Below, piece by piece: positions 52,200 through 59,423 of a DNA stretch of 64,000 bases. Within the stretch, counting starts at the first letter, position 1; each line of letters starts with the position of its first letter. The stretch covers positions 19,392 through 83,391 of the forward strand of contig JAVERT010000011.1 of assembly GCA_034006985.1 (NCBI GenBank), in the 5' to 3' direction. A program made the translations under genes and the position numbers. Below the pieces are notes generated by a model. It made no database searches. It worked only from the letters and a program-made list of their open reading frames with translations, and was not told where the DNA came from. Origin of the DNA: Gudongella sp034006985 (lineage in GTDB: Bacteria; Bacillota; Clostridia; Tissierellales; Tissierellaceae).

Positions 52200-52285
52200 A
52201 GTATCTGCAGCTAGGCTACCACATATAAGAAGGCCCTTTAGCTTTGCGTCCCTAACTTTCGTAAGGTTTGCCAAACAACTTCTAT
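52200..52285 (-). promoter_or_regulatory. c-di-GMP-I (GEMM) riboswitch
   Basis: On the minus strand the leader reads GGCAAACC, a short hairpin capped by the tetraloop GAAA, then AGGGACGCAAAGCTA, then GTGGTAGCC. These are the conserved blocks of the GEMM-I aptamer (GGCAAACC, GAAA tetraloop, GGGACGCAAAGCC, GGUAGC). It lies between the two TasA-like genes. No clear terminator follows, so control of ribosome access is more likely than attenuation. Confidence 0.88.
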
Positions 52286-52312
52286 GTTAATGGAATCCTT
52301 TGTAAGTCTGGA

Positions 52313-52813
52313 TTAAAAAGGTAGGTTAATAATGCTCCATACATCTTTCCAGGCCTTGTGTGTACTTTGGATTCCTTCTGCAACAACTTTAAGTGTGAAG
52401 GTTTCACCTTCAATATCTGGTATATAGATTGACTTTATAAAATTTGATGTTTTCTTGCCAACTTTTAAGATCTTTAATCTTTCCTTACTAGCTCCTACTC
52501 TCTCTGTATAATAATAATATCCATCCTCTCCTTCTCTCCAGTTGTCATTTAAAGTAATTCTTACGCCAGAAATTGATAAATTCGGGTCACTCCATTGAGG
52601 AACTAGACTTACTCTAACATAACAATCACTTGTTCCTTCATTTAAAACGCTAATATCTTGAGGACCATTCTCTATTCCTTTTACTTGAACTATTCCCATT
52701 TGAGCATTTGTTATTGAAGCTTCTGGACTGGATGTAAACCATGCCATTGTTCCGCCAGCTACCATTATAGATATCAAAAGTATAGCTGAAAAAATAATTA
52801 ATTTATTTTTCAT
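52313..52813 (-). CDS. TasA/camelysin-like exported protein, short form
   Basis: A 166-residue exported protein with the SipW-type signal LLISIMVAGGTMAWFTSS (about 10-28). The mature domain of about 135 residues shows the same plan as its neighbour: GTSDCYVRVSLVPQW, EGEDGYYYYTERVGA and a C-terminal FTLKVVAEGIQSTHKAWKDVW. The last segment is closely similar to the AEAIQATHNAMNEVW of the second TasA-like gene, so the two are paralogues. I took the second ATG (52811-52813) as start because of its better spacing from AAAGGA. It follows sipW by 10-16 nt. Confidence 0.83.
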   Translation of the reverse strand: MKNKLIIFSAILLISIMVAGGTMAWFTSSPEASITNAQMGIVQVKGIENGPQDISVLNEGTSDCYVRVSLVPQWSDPNLSISGVRITLNDNWREGEDGYYYYTERVGASKERLKILKVGKKTSNFIKSIYIPDIEGETFTLKVVAEGIQSTHKAWKDVWSIINLPF

Positions 52814-52828
52814 ATACATCCATCCTTT

Positions 52829-53359
52829 CTAAGCTTCTTTTGGTTCTCTTTTTAATAGAAGTGGTGCTATAAAAGCTATTATGCCAATTGATAGCAAGAA
52901 TACAATCCCTGGAGTGCTACTTAAAAACCTAAATGCATAACCTACAAGTGGTATTGTTACTGCTACTATTCCAATAACATTTTCTCTTTCAACTGGCATT
53001 GCATCCTCAACATTATTAGCATCACCTTGAGTTATAAAATAATCATTATTTGGTCCAATTTCTATAACTCTATGAGTTACCCTAGTTTTAGAATCAGCTC
53101 CATAGTAGGTTAATATATCTCCAAGATTTATTTGATCTGGTGTTCTTTCATTTACTATAATAAGAGAATTAACTGGCATAGTTGGCTCCATACTCCCACT
53201 ATCTACTACATATAGCCTATTCCCAAATAGAGATGGCTCCATACCTGTTAATCTTGATTGAGCTGTGATAAATATCAGAAATACCATAACTAGCATAAAT
53301 ATTGCAAATAGTATATTAGATATAATTTTTAAGGGTTTATTCTCTTTTTTCTCTGTCAT
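52829..53359 (-). CDS. sipW: ER-type signal peptidase I, SipW family
   Basis: A membrane signal peptidase (S26B) that processes TasA/TapA-type preproteins. The 176 residues have an N-terminal helix (12-33), the serine motif VDSGSMEPTMP with nucleophile Ser56, RVTHRVIEI with His96 in place of the bacterial lysine, QGDANNVEDAMPV, and a C-terminal membrane helix. His instead of Lys defines the ER type. I chose the second ATG (53357-53359), 7 nt from GGAGG. Its position directly before two TasA-like genes strongly supports substrate pairing. Confidence 0.93.
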   Translation of the reverse strand: MTEKKENKPLKIISNILFAIFMLVMVFLIFITAQSRLTGMEPSLFGNRLYVVDSGSMEPTMPVNSLIIVNERTPDQINLGDILTYYGADSKTRVTHRVIEIGPNNDYFITQGDANNVEDAMPVERENVIGIVAVTIPLVGYAFRFLSSTPGIVFLLSIGIIAFIAPLLLKREPKEA

Positions 53360-53374
53360 ATTCATCCCTCCAGT

Positions 53375-54970
53375 CTAGTCAGAGCTTACAGGTTCTTCTT
53401 CAGTCTCTTTTGGTGCTGCTATTTCATCTGCTTGTTTTGTTTCAGGCTCTTTTGTTTCTTCATCTATCTGCTCTTTCTCTGAATCATCACTTGTTTCTTC
53501 TAGAGGATTATCTGGTATTGTAGCATCTGGTACTTCAGGATCTTCTAGTACTTCTGGATCTTCTGGAACTCCTGGTACTTCAAAATCTTCTAGTAGTTCT
53601 GAATCGTCTGGAACTCCTAGGTCTTCTGGCACTTCTAAATCCTCTGGAGCTACTGGATCATCTGGCACTTCTAAATCCTCTGGAGCTACTGGATCATCTG
53701 GCACTTGTGAATCCTCTGGTACTTGTGAATCCTCTAGCATTTCTGGTGTTTCTGATATCTCAACCACATCAGGAACCACTGATGTTTCTGGTAGTTCTAA
53801 TTCTTCCGGTTCCTGGGCTACTTCTATTTCTAAATAAAATTCATCGTATTTCTTTTCTTCAATAGTTAGCTTAGAGCTAGTTAATTTAGGTGCAGACCTT
53901 CTTGAAACTTGTACTACATCACTAATAAATTCAGTGTCTGTACTGTAAAACCAACTGGTATTGGTTTGTTCTTGGTTTATTGTTACTGTTTTCTTGGCTT
54001 TATTTTTTGTAAGTTCAACTCTTTTATTTCCTACTTTTTTATAATTCATAGGTGCAATTGACTTAATTGTATATTCATCTAACCATAAATTATCTAGTGT
54101 CTGTTGTTTACCTGCTTCTAAAGAAACTGTATAACTACCACTTTTACTATTTTTACCTTCTATAAAAAAGTCGAATACTTGGCCACTGCTTGTATCTCCA
54201 TCAACTTTTATTGTTAGAGAACCCTTTGTTATTTCAACTTGTGCTATAAAAGCAAGTGATAAATCAATCTCATTTCCCTCGGCTAAACCTGAAATATTAA
54301 TCTTATTTGTTATTTCTTCTATTTCATTAAATCTATCTATGTCTATGCTTCCAGTAACCTTTGTTTCATCATTTGCATTTAAATTTCTAATCTGAGCGTT
54401 AACTCCTAAATCATCCCTGATGTCTAAATCAGTTATATCTATATCTCCATTATTATTAAGTATAATTTCATATTCAAGTTCTTCACTATTTGCAACTTTT
54501 TCATCCACCTGCACTTCTGCTGTTAAATTTATTTTTTGAATCTTTACTTCAGGAATAACAGTTCTTGCTTCTAAAGGTTCTTCAGACACTGTTGGTGCTT
54601 CTGATTCTGCTGGTACTTCTGGCTCTGCTGGTACTTCTGATTCTGCTGGTGCTTCTGATTCTGCTGGTACTTCTGGCTCTGCTGGTACTTCTGATTCTGC
54701 TGGTACTTCTGGCTCTGCTGGTACTTCTGATTCTGCTGGTACTTCTGATTCTGCTGGTACTTCTGGCTCTGCTGGTACTTCTGATTCTGCTGGTACTTCT
54801 GGCTCTGCTGGTGTTGCTGGTGATTCCGTTACCTCTGTTGCTTCCATTTGCTCAGTTCCCTCTAGTGCCGTAGACTCATCAACTCCACTAGCATATGCAG
54901 AAATCCCCATAGATACACTCATCGCAAAGGATAATAAAAACACTAACAATATTCTAATTCTTTTCTTCAT
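53375..54970 (-). CDS. Secreted Pro/Glu-repeat surface protein with DUF11/Cna-B-like domains
   Basis: A 531-residue exported protein. A signal peptide (1-28, ending AYASG) precedes a low-complexity region of 6-residue units of the EVPAEP/EVPAES kind (about residues 45-135). Two beta-sandwich-like parts follow, one DUF11-like (YEIILNNNGDIDITDLDIRD) and one Cna-B-like (GSLTIKVDGDTSSGQVFDF), then a second acidic Pro/Asp/Glu repeat tail. There is no LPxTG or membrane anchor. I chose the ATG at 54968-54970 with GGAGGTGA upstream. It is the first gene of the SipW operon and may be a fibre accessory or adhesin. Confidence 0.83.
   Translation of the reverse strand: MKKRIRILLVFLLSFAMSVSMGISAYASGVDESTALEGTEQMEATEVTESPATPAEPEVPAESEVPAEPEVPAESEVPAESEVPAEPEVPAESEVPAEPEVPAESEAPAESEVPAEPEVPAESEAPTVSEEPLEARTVIPEVKIQKINLTAEVQVDEKVANSEELEYEIILNNNGDIDITDLDIRDDLGVNAQIRNLNANDETKVTGSIDIDRFNEIEEITNKINISGLAEGNEIDLSLAFIAQVEITKGSLTIKVDGDTSSGQVFDFFIEGKNSKSGSYTVSLEAGKQQTLDNLWLDEYTIKSIAPMNYKKVGNKRVELTKNKAKKTVTINQEQTNTSWFYSTDTEFISDVVQVSRRSAPKLTSSKLTIEEKKYDEFYLEIEVAQEPEELELPETSVVPDVVEISETPEMLEDSQVPEDSQVPDDPVAPEDLEVPDDPVAPEDLEVPEDLGVPDDSELLEDFEVPGVPEDPEVLEDPEVPDATIPDNPLEETSDDSEKEQIDEETKEPETKQADEIAAPKETEEEPVSSD
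54593..54822. repeat. In-frame 18/36-bp tandem repeats in the surface gene
   Basis: About a dozen 18-bp units built on GCTGGTACTTCTGATTCT and GCTGGTACTTCTGGCTCT (plus strand) encode the EVPAEP/S repeats. A second set of near-perfect 45-bp repeats lies near 53635-53715. Copy number is likely to vary by slippage or recombination. Confidence 0.85.
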
Positions 54971-55057
54971 AGAGGTCACCTCCGACAATTGATTTCTGTA
55001 ATCGTTTTGTAATATTTCTCTGTCATTTCTTATATACCTACAGCGATTACCAATCCA

Positions 55058-55085
55058 TTTCACTTTGATTTCATTTTGATTTCAT
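55058..55085 (-). promoter_or_regulatory. 11-bp phased ATGAAA repeats upstream of the surface operon
   Basis: On the minus strand ATGAAA, ATGAAA and GTGAAA occur at 55085-55080, 55074-55069 and 55063-55058, exactly 11 bp apart, about 20 bp before a TATATA/TATAAG -10-like sequence. Direct repeats with 11-bp period are the classic binding site of SARP-type regulators, one of which is encoded next door. Confidence 0.6.
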
Positions 55086-55100
55086 AACATAGTTTTACAC

Positions 55101-55140
55101 AAAAAAATCCTCTGGAATGTTGAAATTCCAAAGGAAAATT
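55101..55140 (-). terminator. Terminator after the BTAD regulator
   Basis: A stem TCCTCTGGAAT/ATTCCAAAGGA (55108-55118 and 55125-55135, one mismatch) is followed by TTTTTTTG on the minus strand. It separates the regulator from the surface operon. Confidence 0.85.
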
Positions 55141-55155
55141 ATTTTAAAAATATTT

Positions 55156-56340
55156 TTATATTCTTTTAAATTTTATGTTTAAAGAAATTTTATCATTTTT
55201 TATCTTCTCACTAAAGATAGTCTTTATACGATCTATTAATACTCCTACATCTGTATTTCCTATCCTAAATAATAATACTAACAATTGGTTTTCATTCCAC
55301 TTGGTTATTACATCTCCTTTTCTCAGGTTACGATAAATTATATCTAGCAATAATTGCATTGCTGATTTAATATCTGATTCAATCGCTTCTCTGTAACCCG
55401 ATTTATCTATGGAAACAATCCCTAAAAGAGCGTCTATATCTTCGTGCCTTTCTTTTATCCTTAATATACATCTATATAAAATCTTAAAATTAGAACTATC
55501 ACATAGTAATACTCCCTCTAAATTATCAAGATCAATTAACTCTTTATCCACTGTGCTTAAATTTAGAATAACTGAATTTTTTTCTTCTCCTGATTTAATT
55601 TTTTTATATACATTTTTCATCTTGTTACTTGGAGCTTCCCCAAGATCACTATACAATTTTGTTGTACAGTACTTATAATGATTTAATGCACATTTATTTT
55701 GTCCTAAACTTATTAATGCTTCTATTAAAAATATATGAATAATTTCCTCATAGGGCTTGTAAGCTATGGCTTCTTCACAAATTGATAATATATGAATATT
55801 CATAGACTGTTCTTTAAGTTTTTCTAAGTATCGGGTCAAACTAGTTACATAAAGTCTATCTAGTCTATTTCTAACTGGTATTAACCAATCTTCATATCCA
55901 AGTTCTCCCAGATATTCTCCCTTGTATAAATCTATACCTCTTTTACAAACATCTAGAATTTCATCATTGTCCAAGTCTTTATTACGGCTAGCAACGCAAG
56001 ACTCCATCTCCAAAAAATCCACACAACAATTTTTATGTAGTTTAAAGAGATAATACCCATCAATAAAAGTAATGTGAAAAAAAGGCTCTATGTTTAATTT
56101 TTTAAAATCAATCATATTCCTAAGTCTAGAAATTTGTGTTCTAAGTACATTTAAAGGTTCTTTGAAATTTTCTTCTTCCCAAATATCCTCTATAATATTC
56201 TCAGGTAATAATTTTTTACCATTAAAGGTTATAAAGTACTTAAATAATTTTATTAATCTATGCTGGTTCCCAATGGATTGTAATATAGATTTGTCATCGA
56301 TTCTTATGTCAAAATCACCCAACGTAATTATCTTAACCAT
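55156..56340 (-). CDS. BTAD (SARP-type) transcriptional regulator with degenerate GGDEF-like C-terminus
   Basis: A 394-residue regulator. An OmpR-type winged helix (about 1-95, with PLNVLRTQISRLRNMIDF as recognition part) is followed by the helical BTAD (about 100-240, YKGEYLGELGYEDWLIPVR, CEEAIAYKPYEEIIHIFLIEAL). The last 130 residues resemble a GGDEF domain (LLGIVSIDKSGY, LRKGDVITKWNENQLLVLL), but the GGDEF signature is replaced by NENQL, so it should not make c-di-GMP. I chose the ATG at 56338-56340, 10 nt from AAAGGA. It likely controls the flanking surface genes through the 11-bp repeats (inference). Confidence 0.87.
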   Translation of the reverse strand: MVKIITLGDFDIRIDDKSILQSIGNQHRLIKLFKYFITFNGKKLLPENIIEDIWEEENFKEPLNVLRTQISRLRNMIDFKKLNIEPFFHITFIDGYYLFKLHKNCCVDFLEMESCVASRNKDLDNDEILDVCKRGIDLYKGEYLGELGYEDWLIPVRNRLDRLYVTSLTRYLEKLKEQSMNIHILSICEEAIAYKPYEEIIHIFLIEALISLGQNKCALNHYKYCTTKLYSDLGEAPSNKMKNVYKKIKSGEEKNSVILNLSTVDKELIDLDNLEGVLLCDSSNFKILYRCILRIKERHEDIDALLGIVSIDKSGYREAIESDIKSAMQLLLDIIYRNLRKGDVITKWNENQLLVLLFRIGNTDVGVLIDRIKTIFSEKIKNDKISLNIKFKRI

Positions 56341-56385
56341 AAACACCACATCCTTTGCTTTAAGTTTATACCCTTAGACCGTCAA

Positions 56386-56424
56386 ATGAAACTATTATGA
56401 AATCGTTATGAATTTGAAATGATA
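56386..56424 (+). promoter_or_regulatory. 11-bp phased ATGAAA repeats between regulator and exoprotein
   Basis: ATGAAA at 56386 and 56397, ATGAAT at 56408 and ATGATA at 56419 are spaced exactly 11 bp. They lie between the BTAD regulator gene and the divergent exoprotein gene and share the ATGAAA core with the set at 55058-55085. A TATAAT -10 for the exoprotein is at 56489-56494. Confidence 0.6.
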
Positions 56425-56527
56425 TTTAAATTAAGTCAATGTAATATATATGTAATACAATTGTAACCAACTACACTTAGCTTACCTATATAATGAAGGT
56501 ACTTGTAATAATGAAAGGAGATACAAA

Positions 56528-59356
56528 ATGAAACTTAATAAAGTAATATTAACGGGGTTGTTTTCAGCTGCTTTGCTATTTTCAAGCCCTTTAAATAACA
56601 ATGCTATACTGGCAACAAGCTTATCACCAACAATCCTGGAAGACAATCAGACTACCCCCATAGCCTCTGGTGTGGTACATAATGACATTAGAAGGTTCAC
56701 AGCAGAAGGATGGCTTTCTTTGGATGTTATAAGAATAGACTTAAATGATAACTATACCGAGATTGGTCCTCTTTTTCATCAAGATGGCTTATCTAAGAAA
56801 ACGACGGTAAAAGGTCTTGTTGAACAAAAAAATGCTGTTGCAGGCATAAATGGTGATTTTTTCAATACAACTAATATATCTACATCTTTAGGTGCATTAA
56901 TCCAAAACGGAGAATTAATTTCATCACCAAACAACTTACCTACATTTTTTATAACAGAAAATAATGAACCTAAAATTGATTATATGACTAAGACTATGAC
57001 TATTATCAATAACACTTCCGGTAGATTGTTAACTATTGATACAGTAAATAAATTACATGCAAACTTTGAAACTATTACTCTACTAAATAGAAACTGGGGC
57101 AAAACTTCTATTGGATCTCAATTTAGAAATGATTTATATGAAGTATTAATTCAAGATGGAGTAGTTTTAGATAGACACTTTGGTGGAGATCCATTCCCAA
57201 TACCTCAAAATGATACTGGATTTGTATTGACCTCAAAATCCATGAATTTACTAGATTTTAATATTGGTGATAAAATATCATATAGTATACAATCTGGACC
57301 TGACTGGAACAGTTTGAAATTTGCTATTGGAGCAGGTAGTATAGTCCTTAAAGATGGTGTAGTTACAAATACTGATGTCAATATCACGGGTCTTCACCCA
57401 AGAACTGGCCTCGGAATTACCCAAGATGGAAAAGAGGTGATTCTTGTTACTGTTGATGGAAGAGATACATACTTTAAAGGTGTTAGTCAAGAAACCCTTG
57501 GAGCTATCTTAAAGAGTCTTGGAGCTTACAATGGTATCAACTTTGATGGTGGTGGCTCAACGATGATGGCTGTTAAGCCTCTTGGGCAAACAAGTGCAGT
57601 AGTTGTAAATAAGCCAAGTGAGAATAGAGCTGTTGTAAATGGAGTTGGAGTTTTCTCTAGTGCACCGATGGGAAATCTTAATACAATGACTTTAACTAAA
57701 AAGAAGGATAATGTATTTGTTGGTAATTCTATAGGCCTAGAATTAAAAGGCTATGATGAGTACAATAATATATTTAATGTAAATATAAATGATATAAACT
57801 GGAGCGTTTCTGACAACTTAGGTAGTGTTTCAAATGGTGTGTTTATTGCTAAGAAAGCTGGTCTTGGAACTATAACTGCTAGCTATAATAATATATCTGC
57901 CACAACTCCTGTAAGAGTGTTAGGCGATCCTGTTGAAATAAGTTTGGATTCGAAAGTTTTAAACATTTCTCCATCAGGAACTTGGACTCTAGGTAGTGTA
58001 TATGGAGTTGATGCTGATGGCTATAAGGATGAAATTTCAAAATCGCTACTAGATATAAGTGTAGTTGGAAATATTGGAAAGTTTGAAAATGGGATTTTAA
58101 AAGCAGGAACTAATCCAGCTACTGGAGCAATTGTTATAAAATCAGGTTTAGCCGTAAAAACAATTAAAGTTTATGTTGGCACTAAATCTTCAAGTATTAC
58201 TTCCTTTGAAAATGAAAAAGCTATAAAGTTTTCTGGATATCCAGCAAGTGTTTTAGGTAGTGCTCAGTTAACTAACGAAGCATATAAAGGAAATAATGGT
58301 ATTGAAATAAATTATAACTTTAAAAATGGTACAGGAACCAGAGCAGCTTATGTATATTTCACTCATACTGCTAACGGAATGCTTCTTCCTGATGAACCTT
58401 TAAAACTTGGGCTACAAGTATTTGGTGATAATTCAAATACTTGGTTAAGAGGAACTATTATTGATGCATTGAATCAAACATACACAATAGATTTTACTAA
58501 AGATGTAAATTTCACAGAATGGAAATATCTTGAAGCTAATATTCCAGATGGAGTAAGCTACCCTATATCTCTTCAGAGAATTTATGTTGCTGAAACAAAT
58601 TCAGAAAAATTTAACGAAGGAAGTATAGTCATTGATGAGCTCACTGCTCTTTCAAAACTTGCTTTTGATAACACAAATGTACCAGCAGAAACTCAGTTTA
58701 AGGATAGATTGAGTAAAACTTCTGAAATAAGTAGTTCTGGATTTAAAGTAGCTGTATACAATGAACCAGAAATTTCGGGAAACACTCTATTTACTAAAAT
58801 TGTTTCATCTAGCAGACTTAAAGGCCTAACAGATAGACTCTCTGGTGCAGCAGTAGGTATTCAACTAAAATATACAAATGTTGCTTTTAAAAATTCAATA
58901 AATCATTCTCAAGTAGTTGATGGAAAATCAATTTTTGGAACTTCTAAAAAAGGTAGTATCTATACAATAAATTTACAAGCTGATAGTGTTGGAATTAGGT
59001 CTGCTGGAAGTAAGCAGTGGATGGATCTAGTTGAGGTTTTAAATTCTGTAGATGAAACCAATATAATTATCACTTTAAATAAACCCGTATTTGGAAGTAC
59101 TGGATTCTCAGATAAAATGGAAGCTGATTTATTCCAAGACTTTTTAGTGAAAACAAGTGCTCGAGGAAAAAATATTTTTGTTATTCAAAACGGCAGTTCT
59201 AATGATTTAGAAATTATAGATGGTATTAGATATCTTACTTTAACTCAAAGCAAAATTTCAACACCAGAGGGAATGTCTAATTATTCATTTATTGAATTCG
59301 CAGTAAATGGTGACGATATAAGCTACGAAAGAGTTTATCCATATAGTTTAAGATGA
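56528..59356 (+). CDS. Secreted phosphodiester-glycosidase (NAGPA) family protein
   Basis: A 942-residue exported protein. A signal peptide spans about 1-29. The NAGPA-type domain covers about 95-375 with AVAGINGDFFNTTN, SIVLKDGVV, HPRTGLGITQDGKEVILVTVDGR and GINFDGGGSTMM, all typical of phosphodiester alpha-N-acetylglucosaminidase-like exoproteins. Ig-like segments follow (WSVSDNLGSVSNGVFIAKKAGLGTITASY), then a carbohydrate-binding-like sandwich near 560-715 and a C-terminal domain related to phosphoesterase folds that I cannot assign. In Firmicutes such proteins trim glycopolymers, with the substrate unknown here. GAAAGGAGA precedes the ATG. No wall anchor is visible. Confidence 0.86.
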   Translation: MKLNKVILTGLFSAALLFSSPLNNNAILATSLSPTILEDNQTTPIASGVVHNDIRRFTAEGWLSLDVIRIDLNDNYTEIGPLFHQDGLSKKTTVKGLVEQKNAVAGINGDFFNTTNISTSLGALIQNGELISSPNNLPTFFITENNEPKIDYMTKTMTIINNTSGRLLTIDTVNKLHANFETITLLNRNWGKTSIGSQFRNDLYEVLIQDGVVLDRHFGGDPFPIPQNDTGFVLTSKSMNLLDFNIGDKISYSIQSGPDWNSLKFAIGAGSIVLKDGVVTNTDVNITGLHPRTGLGITQDGKEVILVTVDGRDTYFKGVSQETLGAILKSLGAYNGINFDGGGSTMMAVKPLGQTSAVVVNKPSENRAVVNGVGVFSSAPMGNLNTMTLTKKKDNVFVGNSIGLELKGYDEYNNIFNVNINDINWSVSDNLGSVSNGVFIAKKAGLGTITASYNNISATTPVRVLGDPVEISLDSKVLNISPSGTWTLGSVYGVDADGYKDEISKSLLDISVVGNIGKFENGILKAGTNPATGAIVIKSGLAVKTIKVYVGTKSSSITSFENEKAIKFSGYPASVLGSAQLTNEAYKGNNGIEINYNFKNGTGTRAAYVYFTHTANGMLLPDEPLKLGLQVFGDNSNTWLRGTIIDALNQTYTIDFTKDVNFTEWKYLEANIPDGVSYPISLQRIYVAETNSEKFNEGSIVIDELTALSKLAFDNTNVPAETQFKDRLSKTSEISSSGFKVAVYNEPEISGNTLFTKIVSSSRLKGLTDRLSGAAVGIQLKYTNVAFKNSINHSQVVDGKSIFGTSKKGSIYTINLQADSVGIRSAGSKQWMDLVEVLNSVDETNIIITLNKPVFGSTGFSDKMEADLFQDFLVKTSARGKNIFVIQNGSSNDLEIIDGIRYLTLTQSKISTPEGMSNYSFIEFAVNGDDISYERVYPYSLR

Positions 59357-59364
59357 AATAATTT

Positions 59365-59413
59365 AAAGGAGTTGTTGCAAAACTAGATAATCTAGTTGCA
59401 ACAACTCCTTTTT
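59365..59413. terminator. Bidirectional terminator between exoprotein and S-layer gene
   Basis: AAAGGAGTTGTTGCAA (59365-59380) pairs with TTGCAACAACTCCTTT (59396-59411), with an inner CTAGA/TCTAG extension. It lies between convergent genes with T-tracts on both sides. Confidence 0.9.
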
Positions 59414-59423
59414 TATTAATTAT

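Noticed and set aside
54593..54822. Regular repeats resembling a CRISPR array
   Set aside because: Units are 18 bp without unique spacers, lie in frame in a coding gene, and no cas gene is nearby.
54565..54873. Long Leu-rich open frame on the plus strand
   Set aside because: It is the antisense of the EVPAEP/S repeats. It has no ribosome site, and the opposite frame has signal peptide, domains and operon context.
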